Positions 1 to 10,228 of a DNA stretch of 64,000 bases are shown here, piece after piece. The notes beneath the pieces are model-generated. The model had not been told where the DNA came from, did not search any database, and saw only the letters and a program-made list of their open reading frames with translations. Numbering within the stretch: the first letter of the stretch is position 1; each line of letters starts with the position of its first letter. A program made the translations under genes and the position numbers. The DNA lies in the NCBI RefSeq assembly GCF_003265705.1, contig NW_020312966.1:20521436-20585435 (forward strand). Reading direction: 5' to 3'. The DNA comes from Callorhinus ursinus. Lineage: Eukaryota > Chordata > Mammalia > Carnivora > Otariidae.

Positions 1-190
1 TTAATCTCTCAGGAGACAAACTGAGGGTTGCTGGAGGGGAGGGGGGTCGGAGGGATGGGGTGGCTGGGTGATGGACATCGGGGAGGGTATGTGCTATGGT
101 GAGCACTGTGAATTGTGCAAGACTGATGAATCACAGACCTGTACCCCTGAAACAAATGATACATTATATGTTAATTAAAAAAAAAACTGG
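1..190 (+). mobile_element. LINE-1 3' end, carnivore type, sense strand
   Basis: The G-rich 3' UTR block (GGTTGCTGGAGGGGAGGGG, then GGATGGGGTGGCTGGGTGATG) is typical of carnivore L1. It ends in ATGTTAATT followed by an A-run at about 178-186. The 5' side is cut by the window edge. The block is nearly the reverse complement of about 470-642, forming an inverted pair. Confidence 0.85.
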
Positions 191-206
191 AAAAAGCCAG
201 TTGTCT

Positions 207-722
207 TATTTTTTTCTCTTTATTATTATGTTAATCACCATACGTTACATCATTAGTTTTTGATGTAGTGTTCAGTGATTCATTGTTTGTATATAACACC
301 CAGTGCTCCATGCAGAACATGCCCTCTTTAATACCCATCACCAGGCTAACCCATCCCCCCACCCACCTCCACTCCAGAACCCTTAGTTTGTTTCTCAGAG
401 TCCATAGTCTGTCATGGTTCATCTCCCCCTCTGATTTCCCCCTCTTCATTCTTCCCCTCCTGCTATTTTTAACATATAACGTATTATTTGTTTCAGAGGT
501 ACAGGTCTGTGATTCAACGATCTTACACAATTCACAGTGCTCACCATAGCGCATACCTCCCCAATGTCTATCACCCAGCCACCCCATCCCTCCCACCCCC
601 CACCACTCCAGCAACCCTCGGTTTGTTTCCTGAGATTAAGAATTCCTCATGTCAGTGAGGTCATATGATACATGTCTTTCTCTGATTGACTTATTTCACT
701 CAGCATTGTTGAAAAAGATAAG
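207..722 (-). mobile_element. LINE-1 3' end, antisense, with target site duplication
   Basis: Read on the minus strand this is a 5'-truncated carnivore L1 3' UTR of about 515 bp. It is flanked by a target site duplication, AAAAGCCAGTTGTCT at 192-206 and AAAAGCCAGTTGTTT at 723-737, which fixes the insertion boundaries. The long ORFs that overlap it on both strands are artefacts of its base composition. It contains two diverged copies of the same G-rich module, at roughly 240-410 and 480-650. Confidence 0.85.
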
Positions 723-737
723 AAAAGCCAGTTGTTT

Positions 738-1706
738 TAAAGTCTTTGTCTAGTATATCTGCTATAGGACTTTCTTGGGGACAGTTTTTGTTGACATATC
801 TTTTTCCTTTGAATGAGCCATACTTTCCTGTTTCTTTGTATGTCTTGTGATTTTTTTTTTCAACACCTGACATTTATCTGATAATGTGGTAACTCGGGAA
901 ATCAGATTCTCGCCCTGCGCAGGTTTTGCTGGGTTTTGTTATTGTTTATTTTTTAATTGTTGTACACTTTGTTTGTGGTGAGGGTCAGCCTGAGGAATGA
1001 ACTTAGGATCTTCTCAGGTCTTTTCTGATCCTTTTTCTGGGCATGTGTGGTCACTTTCTAATTTTGCTCATATGTGCAGTTGTTTTTTGAGTGTCCTAAT
1101 CTTTAATATCTGGGCTCCCCAAAGGAAAACAAGTGAAAAATGAAGGGAGAGGAGGGATGCTGGCCCTTTAAATCTTCTGACAGTCACTTCACCTAGAGAG
1201 GTAGAGACTTTTAACAATGTGGGGAGGTGCTACAGTGGCTGTCACCTCTTTATCTTGAGGCTCTGTGCTAAGAAGTGGCAATCAGAGCATCATTCCTGAT
1301 ATTTTGGGGGCAGGGTCCTTTTTACGCACCCTAGCACCCACATGCTGTGTGTAAGCTGCTCTCAGAACATATCTATAGCTGCCTTGCTACATGGCTAGGG
1401 GTAAGGCGTTGGTAGGATGGGAGCCACTCTTGAGCTAAGAGCTGAAATTACCCAAAAGTTGCCATCCAGATCTTCCCCTAGAAGTTGTAAGCTCTTAGCC
1501 CTTAGGAACCGGAGTTCCAGAATTGTTGCATCAGACAGATTCTGTCAGTGCAGTACTCTCAAGGTGAGGACACCCTTTCCTGGAGCTTCCCAATCCACCT
1601 CCTAGGATCCTCCCCACCCATCATGTGTTCTTACACACATGTGTAAGATAGGTTGTATCTTAAGAGAGGTCAAGTACCATCAGTGCTGAAGTAGTTCCAG
1701 ATAAGA
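738..1706. other. Unique intronic sequence
   Basis: No gene or recognisable repeat is visible. Only short homopolymer runs such as T at about 850-860 are present. Confidence 0.6.
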
Positions 1707-1719
1707 TAGATTCATCTTT

Positions 1720-1824
1720 GGGGACTCCTGGCTGGCTCAGTTGGAAGAGCATGCAACTCTTGATCTCAGGGTCACGAGTTTGAGACCCACATTGGGTGTA
1801 GAGTTTACGTAAAAAAAAAAAAAA
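1720..1824 (+). mobile_element. Short Can-SINE (tRNA-derived, no CT-rich middle)
   Basis: The element opens with GGGGACTCCTGGCTGGCTCA, has a tRNA-like body with B-box-like GAGTTTGAGACCC, then GGGTGTAGAG and an A-tail. It is flanked by a perfect 12-bp duplication, AGATTCATCTTT, at 1708-1719 and 1825-1836. It belongs to the older short subtype, which lacks the CT block and AATAAA. Confidence 0.9.
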
Positions 1825-1844
1825 AGATTCATCTTTTATTGAGC

Positions 1845-2005
1845 TGTCTGTGTAGCTTTGAGTAAATTTCTTACTCTTTTTCAACTTCAGTTTCCTCTAT
1901 GAAAGTTAGTGATAAAAATACTGATATCAAGATTTCTGTGAGGATGAATGAAACCATACAAAATGCATGACTGAGTGTCCAGCATTGAGCAACCACCTTT
2001 TACTA
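1845..2005 (+). repeat. MIR-like SINE relic
   Basis: The order GTAGCTTTGAGTAAATTTCTTAC, CTTCAGTTTCCTC and then GATGAATGAAACC follows the MIR core (gacct-tgggcaagt, cctcagtttcctc, gaggattaaatga). It is strongly diverged, as expected for an ancient mammal-wide element. Confidence 0.55.
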
Positions 2006-5000
2006 TTGTTAGCAATTCTCTCCCCACTCCCCCCCACCCCCCCAACCAGGTGATTTTAAAGGTTGTGGTGATTTTTACACAGATTAATGGGTGGTGATGA
2101 TAAGGGTAATTGTGTTAGGTAAAGGGAATGGGAAATAAGCATATAGAGCTGAAATATGTTGGAACATCTTTTTGAAGCAAAGGATGTAGCCCAGTAGCTA
2201 ATGGAGGTAGAATAAGAGAAAAATGTAGCTGCAGTTGTTTCTGAATTCAGTATAAGTAGGAGAAAGTCTAGGTGCTCCCCAAGCCCCCTCTCTCCTTCCC
2301 TCCCTTCCTTTCTTTTTCAAAAGGAAAAGCAACTTCAGAAAGGTAACAGTTAAAGAGAGAGATTGTAATTATTAGAATAAGATGTTGGAGTTGGGGACAG
2401 AAGATGGAGTCAGTCACCCTGGTGGGGAGATTCAGTTCAGGTTGGAGGCTTCCTGGCTACAGGAAGCTTAAAGAATGTAAGGTTTTGGAACTATATTTTG
2501 TTAGTTTTTAAGGATGTCATTTTTCCTTTGCTTGTTCAGGATTTTGAGCTTGGCAAACAGGTATTATATTATCGTTTGAAGATCTAATCAGATCCTGCTG
2601 ATAGGAGTATCTCTTACATTTGTTTAAAAGAGCAAAAGGTTTATAATTTTCCTGGAAATACTTTTAAAACCAAGATGAGGGCTCAAAATAGGCTATATTT
2701 AACAGCCAAGTCTGGCACAACCCACCCTGTGTGGTGAACCTTTTGTTTCCTGAGGTTTTTTTGTTTGTTTGTTTTGTTTTGTTTGTTTTGGTTTGCTTCA
2801 TTTTACTTCAGTTATGGAAGAATGTGGCTGACCCACAGCATGATTTTTGTAAGGTTTAGCGCTGTAAAGGGCTTACTATTTTGTAAGGTTGTTGAAGCTT
2901 TGAGGAGTATTGTACTTTGTCAATTGATTAAAAGTAAATAAGGATTGAATTATGTGAATGAAACTGAATATGCTAGTTTGAAGTGTTAATGTCTGAGTCC
3001 ACAATAGTTTTTTTGCATATTTAAATTTAGTTTTGACCCTAAAACACAGAGAGAAAGGAAATTCTGAGTCACATAGGCTTTTTCTCCTCCCCCATAAAAA
3101 AAAGATATCAGTATGGGTGAATTTTTAAAAGTATAACTCTGATTTTTAAATTATTTCAGAACTTGTGATATTTAAAGATGCTCTTTAAAAGAAAAAAACT
3201 GAATATGTTAAAACTTTTAGTTTTCATTTGCTTTCTGTGGCTTAGGTATTAAATTTGACATTTTGTTATGCATTTGAGCCCTTTGAAATATTTTAATTTG
3301 TGAAAATTGTTATTTCATCTCTTTGGTTTCCGTAACTTAAAAATATTCTGCCACAGATGCTTTTTAAGACTTTAGAGTTGTACTGCTAAATCGAATGCTG
3401 AAATCTGTCTTTGCTTTTGAGGTGTTTAGTTCCTTCTTGGCCTGTGGCCATATGACACCCTTACACAGAGCAGTAGGTGTGGTGTGCTCGCTTTATTATT
3501 CTGTCAGGACAGTTGAGGGCTCTTCAGGATTTTCCATCTTCCTTGGAGTTTCACAGGCATCTCTTTTTGGTTTTGGCTTTCAACAGTCAGCCTTCAAAGA
3601 TCTTTTGTTTTCTGACGGTTGAAGAAATAGCCTTGTTGTTCTTACTCCCAAACAATTATTTAATTGTTTACAGATAACTGAAAGTATCCAGTAAAGGTTT
3701 CTATGATGAATCCCTTTATTTTATTGGAAGCTTGTCATGTCGAAATTGAGAAAATTGTTTTTAACCTAAATATCATCAAAAACTCATTCTTTTCTGATTT
3801 TGTTGTACATATCTTTCTTATGTATTATAACAAATCTTTCTCTTTTTTAAGTGTAAGGCATAGCAGATTTAATGCTTGAGATAGTGCTGTTATAACATGT
3901 TTGAAGAAATACGCTTTATAGAAATTTTCACTTTATCAAAATAACATATTTTGATAACCGCAGATAAGGATGAACCTATCTTATACAATAAAGAGTTTAG
4001 AACTTCAAAAACATATCACATCAGCCACCCTAATTAACCCCAGGGGAGCAGTTTAGTGAAGAATATTTTGAATTCTTAATGTAATATTTATACTTACTGG
4101 CTTATTTTGATTATTATAAATGTTTCCAAATATCACCTTGTTTTATTAAAATGTTCTAGTGGATTTTCATGAGTGAGTTTTCCATGGGGTTACATTTCCA
4201 CCTTTATTAAGTGAGCCAGTAGGAAAATATGATTTGGTTTCCACAATTGGTTTAAGCCAACCCATCAGCAGCACATCTGTTCCATAAAGTTAGGTACATC
4301 TGGAACATGATAATGCATAATTATTTCTTTACAGAATTGTTTAGAACAGTCACATTAAACAACCAGTGGCCAACAGTTACCAATCACTTACTAGGTACGG
4401 ATGCTATTCTAAATACTTCATATGTGTTTATTCGTTCATGTTATAAATGTTTCACATACATGTTTACTTCTCCTTCTGTTTTCTTTCCCCTTCTTCAGGC
4501 TGATGTCCCTCAAGACAGTTACTTTTAAGAAATAGCCCAAGTCAGAAATAGTAGTAGCTTTTATTAAGATTGTCCACTTAATTTATGGAATTCTCCATTG
4601 GTAATAGAAATAAGAGAAAGGGGTCAAGAGACGTGAAGTAGTTTCAGGAGGCAAAGAGAGCAGATTCTCTGCAAGAGTGCTGATTTACCCAGAGTGAGCC
4701 CATCATAAGGGGATATCACAGGTAAAGGAATGGTAGGGCTTGCTGCATTGAACATTACCGTGGTGCCACTTGAGAAGGGCAGCGAGAACCTGAGCAGTAG
4801 AATTTAAAAAGACATGGCATATCAAATGACATAACACATTTTGCCCCAGTGCCAGCAAGAAGATGAAAAACAGTTTGTAAAGAAGGATGGAATAACTGGT
4901 TTGGGCTGGTGGATGGAAAAGAAGTCTTAGATTTCCAAAGAATGAAAGAGAGAAACACATGTTTTAGACAACTAACTTCATATACAGGATGATAAGTACT

Positions 5001-5109
5001 GGCCATATCTTTGAATCCATATGCTACATTACTTGTATCTCTTGTCAGATGATTGACTAGTTTATTATTTGCATCTGTGTGTAGCTAGGATGTTTGACAC
5101 ACATTTATT
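2006..5109. other. Mostly unique intronic sequence with low-complexity tracts
   Basis: AT-rich intron with no gene seen. It holds a C-rich tract at about 2022-2048, a 35-base pyrimidine tract at 2284-2318 and a (GTTT)n-type run at about 2758-2792. A possible old MIR/L2 piece lies near 4379-4470. Confidence 0.55.
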
Positions 5110-5208
5110 CTGGGGAGTCAGATTGGTATGGAAACAGCGTGAAGTTTGAAATTTGTCAGGCCTAGATTTGAATCATAGCTATGTGTCTTGAGCAAGCTAC
5201 TTACTAGA
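5110..5208 (+). repeat. MIR, 5' portion, split by an L1
   Basis: GGCCTAGATTTGAATCATAGC, TGTGTCTTGAGCAAG and CTACTTAC match the MIR core in sense orientation. The core breaks off just before the L1 3' end and resumes at about 8527. Confidence 0.65.
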
Positions 5209-7395
5209 CTTCTCCCCCCTCCCCATTTTTACTGAGATATTATTGACATATCACATTGTATAAGTTCAGAGTATATACAGCATAATGATTTGATATATGT
5301 CTATATTGTGAAATGCTTACCACAGTGTTTAGTTAACAGATTTCCCTGCTAACCACATGGTTAACATTTTTTTCTTGTGATAAGAACTTTTAAGATCTAG
5401 CTCTCAGAAATTTTCAAATATAAGGTAGAGTACTGATAATTATAATTACCGTGCTGTACATTACATCCCCAGAACTTAATTTTGCTTGTAACTAGAAGTT
5501 TCTACCTTTAGATCACCTTCACCCATTTCCCACCCCCACTCCCCACTTCTGGCAAACACCATTCTCTTCTCTGTTTCTATGGGTTTGTTTGTAGATTCCA
5601 CCTATAAGTGAGGTCATACACACTTTGTATTTCTCTGTCTGACTTATTTCACGTAGCATAATAAAACCCTCAGTATTCATCCATGTTGTTTGAAATGGCA
5701 GAATTTCCTCCTTTTTTATGGATGAATAATGTTCCATTGTGTATGTGTATATACGTATACACACGCCATGTGTTTTATTCATCTGTTTATCTGTTGGACA
5801 AACTTCAGTTGTTTCTATGTCTCGGCTATTGTAAATAATGGGATGACAATGAGGATGCAGACATCTGTGATCGTGATTCCCTTTCTTTTGGATATATACT
5901 CAGAAGTGGAATTGTTGGATCATATGCTTGTTGTATTTTTAACTTTTGGGGAACCTCCATACTGTTCTTTATAGTGATTGCACCAATTTACATCCCCTCC
6001 AACAGTGGCCAGATGTTCCCTTTCTTTTCTGTACATCCTTACCAACACTTGTTATCTTTTGTCTTTTTGATGATTGCCTTCCTAACAGGCGTGAAGTGAT
6101 ACCTCATTATGGTTCTGAGTTGCATTTCCTTGATGACTGGTGATGTTGAGCCCCTTTTCATGTACCCGTTGGACATTTGTATGTCTTCTTTGGAAATGTC
6201 TATTCAGATTCTTTGGCCATTTTAAATTGGATTATTTGTTTGCTTGTTTTCGCTATTGAGTTCCTTCTATATTTTGGATATAAAGCCCTTATTGGATATT
6301 AGGATTTCTTATTATGGAATAATAATCAAATGTTTGAATCACTTATTATATTACGAATTAGATGTGTGGTTTGAAAATATTTTCTCCCAATCCGTAGTTT
6401 GCCTTTTCATTTTGCTGATCACTTCTTTTGCTGTGAAGAAGCTTTTTAGTTTGATGTAGTCCCACTTGTTTATTTTTGATTTTGTTGCTAAGCTTTAAGG
6501 TGTCACATCTGAAAAATCATTGCTAAGACCCATGTCAAGGAAGTTTCTTCATGTTTTCTTCTAAAACTTTTATGGGTTTTGGTCTTACATATAAATCTTT
6601 AATCCATTTCAAATTAATTCTTGCGAGTGGTATAAGACAGTGGTCTAGTTTCATTGTTTTGCAAGAGAACATCCAGTTTTTCTGGCAACATTTATTGAAT
6701 AGACTAACCTTTTCTCCATTGAATATTCTTGGCTCCTTTGTCAAATATTAGTTGAGTGTATATGCATGGGCTTATTTCTGGGCTCTTAATTCTCTTGCAT
6801 TTGTCTATTTGTCTGTTTTTATGTCAGTACCATAATGTCTTGATCACTGTAGCTTTGTAATATTGTGTGAAATTAGGAAATGTGATGCTTCCTAGCTGTG
6901 TTCTTCTTTCTCAGGACTGTTTTAGCTATTATTAAGAGTCTTTTGTAGTTCCAGACAAATTGTAAGATTATTTTCTCTATTTCTGTAAAAAATGCCATGG
7001 AAAATCTTGGTAGGGATTGTAGTGAGTCTATAGACATCTTTGAGCAGTATGGACATTTTAACAGTATTAAATCTTCCAATCCATGAGCATGGACTATTTC
7101 TCCCAATTATTTGTATCTTCTTCAGTTTCTTTCATCATTGTCTTATTATTTTCAGTGTATAGGTTTTTTACCTACTTGGTTAAATTTGTTCCTATGTATT
7201 TTATTGTTTTTGGTGTTACTGTAAATTGGATTATTTTATTTCTTTTTCAGATACATTGTTAGTGTATAGAAATGCTGCTGTTTTTTTGTATGTTGATTTG
7301 GTATCCTCTAACTTTACTACCTTCATTGATTAGATCTAACAGGTTTTTGGTGGAGTTTTTAGGATTTTTTAATGGATAAGACCATGTCATCAACA

Positions 7396-7591
7396 GGGGC
7401 ACCTGAGTGGCTTAATCTGTTAAGCATCTGCCTTGGGCTCAGGTCATGACTCAGAGTCCTGGGATTGAGCCCTGAGTCGGACTCCCTGCTCATCAGGGAG
7501 CCTGCTTCTCCCTCTCCCCCACTGCTTGTGCTCACTTTCTCTCTCTGTCTGTCTCTCTCTCAAACAAATAAAATCTTAAAAAAAAAAAAAA
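7396..7591 (+). mobile_element. Can-SINE (SINEC), full length, inside the L1
   Basis: GGGGCACCTGAGTGGCTTAA, the CAGGTCATGA box, GGGATTGAGCCC, a CT-rich stretch, CAAACAAATAAAATCTT and an A14 tail are all present. The duplication, approximately ACCATGTCATCAACA at 7381-7395 and ATCATGTCATCTGCA at 7592-7606, comes from L1 sequence. This SINE is therefore younger than the L1. Confidence 0.92.
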
Positions 7592-8454
7592 ATCATGTCA
7601 TCTGCAAACATAATTTTACTTCTCTGATTAAGATGCCTTTTATTTATTTTTCTTGTCTAATTACCCTGGCTAGGACTTACATGACTGTGTTGAATAGGAA
7701 TGGGAAGAGTGGATGCCTTTGTTTTTGACCTTGGAGGAAAAGCTTTGACCCTTTCACCACTGAGTATGATGTAAACTGTGGGTTTGTCATGTATGGTTTT
7801 ATCATCTTGTAGTACAGTATTCTATACCCAGTTTGTTGAACGTTCTTATTATGACTGGATGTTGAATTTTGTCAGATAGTTTTTCTGTATCTGTTGAGAT
7901 GAATGTATGATTTTTATCCTCAGTTCTATTAATGTGTTGTATCACATTTCTTCATTTGTGTGTGTTGAACCATCCTTGTTTCTGAGGGATGAATTCCACT
8001 TGATCGTGGGGTGTGATTCTTTTAGTATGCTGTTGAATTTGGTTTGCTAGTATTCTGTTGAGATTTTTTTCATCTGTATTCGTGAAGGATATTCACTTGT
8101 AGTTTTCTTGTCTTAAAATGTCCTTATCCGGCTTTGATATCAGGATAGTAATAACCTCAAAAAATGAGTTCAAGAGTGTTCCCTCCTCTTCTGCTTTTTG
8201 GAAGAGTTTGAAAGGATTAGTATTCATTCTTTTTTAAATGTTTGACAAAATTTATCAGTGAAACTATCTAGTCCTGTGCTTTTCTTTGGTGGGATATGAT
8301 TCAATCTCTTTACTCATTATTAATCTATTCAGATTTTCTGTTTCTTCATGACGTAATCTTTGTAGTTTGTATGTTTCTAGGAATTGGTGCATTTCTTCTA
8401 GATTGTCCATTTCTTCTAGATTTCTTCAGATTGCTATGAACAACCATATAGCAT

Positions 8455-8476
8455 ATATGTATATATATATATATTA
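8455..8476. repeat. (AT)n / TATG microsatellite
   Basis: The alternating run TATATGTATATATATATATA lies at the 5' end of the antisense L1. Confidence 0.7.
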
Positions 8477-8526
8477 TGTCTCATTGTATTTCTGTGGTAT
8501 CAGGTGATTATCAGACATTTTTGAAG

Positions 8527-8560
8527 TAGATTCTTCATCTGTAAGATGGGTAATGTGTAT
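8527..8560 (+). repeat. MIR, 3' portion, continuation after the L1
   Basis: TTCTTCATCTGTAAGATGGG is the MIR block that should directly follow the part ending near 5208. The two pieces together make one interrupted MIR. Confidence 0.6.
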
Positions 8561-8884
8561 AAAACATCCAAAAAAGTGTGTGATGCTCAGTCAAGACTAA
8601 ACAAAAGTGAGTTACTCTCCCAGGGAGAGCCAGCAACAGTTTTCTCTTTTCCCTTCTTATGGAACAGATGGAAATTGAAAAGAGAAGACCGATAACAACT
8701 CGGAGACTAGAATTTGTGCTCATAAGAGAGAGGCCACAATCTGTGTTTTATCTAAAAAAAAAAAAAAAAAAAGTAAATGGTTAAGGAAGAAAAGAATGGT
8801 AGTTTTTTAAGATTATGTGGTTGGATAAACAGTAAAAATCATTTCTAAATATATGTGTTACTTAAGAGTGCCTTGCAAAAATCA
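8561..8884. other. Unique sequence with an A-run
   Basis: No gene is seen. A pure A-run of about 18 bases occupies 8754-8771. Confidence 0.55.
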
Positions 8885-8900
8885 GAAATGAAGCATTGCA

Positions 8901-9039
8901 GGCCACGTGGGTGCCTCAGTCTGTTAAGCGTCTGCCTTCAGGCTCCGGTCATTATCTCAGGGTCCTGGGATCGAGCTCCATATTGGGCTCCCTGCTCAGC
9001 GGGATGTCTGCTTCTCCCTCTGCCTCTCCTCTTGCTCAT

Positions 9040-9075
<36 letters not shown>

Positions 9076-9105
9076 GAATAAATAAAATCTTGTAAAAAAA
9101 AAAAA
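8901..9105 (+). mobile_element. Can-SINE (SINEC), full length
   Basis: Head GGCCACGTGGGTGCCTCAGT, TCTGCCTTCAGGCTC, a (CT)n middle, AAATGAATAAATAAAATCTTG and an A-tail. It is flanked by a 16-bp duplication with one mismatch, GAAATGAAGCATTGCA at 8885-8900 and GAAATTAAGCATTGCA at 9106-9121. Confidence 0.92.
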
Positions 9106-9121
9106 GAAATTAAGCATTGCA

Positions 9122-10068
9122 TATTTGGCTGCTGAGTACAGTGATTCATATGTATCTCATAGTGAAATATTAACAGAATTACACATTGGTTAGGTTCAAT
9201 TATTAAAAGTTCATTTTTTTCTCATTTTGAAATTTTAAAGCATTTGTATTATGATGGTGTTTTTCTGTTCATTTTAGCAGTTGAATCAATGAAGAGTTAT
9301 TTTCTTGTTTTGTTCAGTGTTGTTGAACCTTTTTGGTGTAGGACTGTTCTATTATGTTGTAACTATTTCTTTTATAATAACAAAATTTATTTAAATTATA
9401 TTTAAAAATTATGAGAGTAGAGCCAGTGTTTTAGTTTTTCAAAGATAACTCTTTATCATGTCTACAGACTATTGGGAAATCTATTTTTTTATTTTTCAAA
9501 ACTAATGTCATTCTCCTTATTTACTTTCTCTAATATAATCCTAGGGAGTATTCATTGGACTTGTTTTAATATATTTTTTCTGACTTCAGGAGTGAAAAAT
9601 GTTATCTGAAAATTTCTAAGGGTGTGTATTTTTATGAGAATACTATGTTGCCTATTTATTCTTATATCATTAGTTAAAAGTTAAATGAATATGCTTTATT
9701 ATTTCTAAATAATACAATATACATAAGCAGTACTAAATTTCTACTTTTACAATGGCCAAGCAATGTCACAGGTTTAAAAAAAAATGTGGATCTTAAGTTT
9801 CTTTTGATCACTTAATCATTGTAAGCATTTATAAACTTTGTTCCTCATCAGTATGTTCGTTTGGAAGATAATCCTGTGTGATTTGTGCATTTTTGGATAG
9901 TTGAAACTTAAAAAATTGCAAATTGTTAATTTCTGTGCCTTGTGGAAATTAAATGAGTATGAAGTATGATAGGTATTGGTTTTTTAGTATTTTTCATATA
10001 AAGTGGCACATGTTACTAAAATAACATCTTGGTGTATGTTTTAGGTCTTTTTCCATGTTAAGTGTGTA
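9122..10068. other. Unique AT-rich intron upstream of the exon
   Basis: No repeat or gene is recognised in the roughly 950 bp before the exon. Confidence 0.6.
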
Positions 10069-10117
10069 CTGTCTTTTTTAAAAATTTGAGCCTCATTTAT
10101 TGCTATCATTTGAACAG
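10069..10117 (+). other. CDKAL1: 3' splice site and pyrimidine tract of the CDKAL1 exon
   Basis: The intron ends in TTTGAACAG with the invariant AG at 10116-10117. The pyrimidine tract is interrupted: a T-rich block near 10070-10079, then a mixed block at about 10091-10110, with purines just before the AG. The acceptor looks weaker than average, so exon inclusion may rely on the strong downstream donor or on exonic enhancers; that part is inference. Confidence 0.85.
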
Positions 10118-10221
10118 GTGTCTCAATGCTTGTACCTACTGCAAAACCAAACATGCCAGAGGAAATTTGGCCAGTTACCCAATTGATGAACTAGTAGAAA
10201 GAGCCAGACAGTCTTTTCAAG
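10118..10221 (+). CDS. CDKAL1: CDKAL1 internal coding exon (radical SAM cluster-binding segment)
   Basis: This 104-bp exon contributes one base that completes a codon, then 34 whole codons, then one base of the next codon. The translation opens [15 protein letters not shown], continues with a segment containing [11 protein letters not shown], and ends RQSFQ. This matches what I recall of vertebrate CDKAL1 with only conservative differences. The three cysteines of the radical-SAM CX3CX2C motif are encoded at 10119-10121, 10131-10133 and 10140-10142; they bind the 4Fe-4S cluster that cleaves S-adenosylmethionine. CDKAL1 is an ER tail-anchored methylthiotransferase of the MiaB/MtaB type that converts t6A37 to ms2t6A37 in tRNA-Lys(UUU), and human intronic variants associate with type 2 diabetes. 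The exon is bounded by AG at 10116-10117 and GT at 10222-10223. It is only part of a family protein of about 580 residues; the N-terminal UPF0004 and C-terminal TRAM exons lie outside the window. I see no stop or frameshift. Confidence 0.95.
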
Positions 10222-10228
10222 GTAAGAG
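10219..10228 (+). other. CDKAL1: 5' splice site of the CDKAL1 exon
   Basis: The exon-intron junction reads AAG|GTAAGAG, a near-consensus U1 site with GT at 10222-10223. It leaves the reading frame in phase 1, which fits the next CDKAL1 codon beginning with G (a Glu codon in the family). Confidence 0.9.

Larger units (their letters stand above)
5209..8505 (-). mobile_element. LINE-1 (old, L1M-like), antisense, 5'-truncated, interrupted by a SINE
   Basis: The plus strand reads as the reverse complement of an L1. The 3' UTR occupies about 5215-5600. Degraded ORF2 sequence then follows, with reverse-strand peptides resembling the ORF2 C-terminal and RT-downstream regions (for example at 6535-6744 and 6873-7106). 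Many stops and frameshifts break ORF2, so it cannot be functional. A younger SINE sits at 7396-7591. The flanking sequences are the two halves of one MIR, which shows that the L1 inserted into it. Confidence 0.85.
1..10117 (+). other. CDKAL1: CDKAL1 intron, 3' part (upstream of the exon)
   Basis: Everything before the exon acceptor is intronic sequence of the same gene, and no upstream exon is recognisable. The preceding coding exon should end with the two first bases of a Gly codon, after residues resembling SINT of the family, and that sequence is not present here. The intron therefore exceeds 10 kb. Its repeats are listed separately. Confidence 0.85.

Noticed and set aside
231..614. 127-codon minus-strand frame and 93-codon plus-strand frame at 268-549
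   Set aside because: Both lie within the antisense L1 3' UTR, whose base composition is poor in stops. L1 3' UTRs are not coding.
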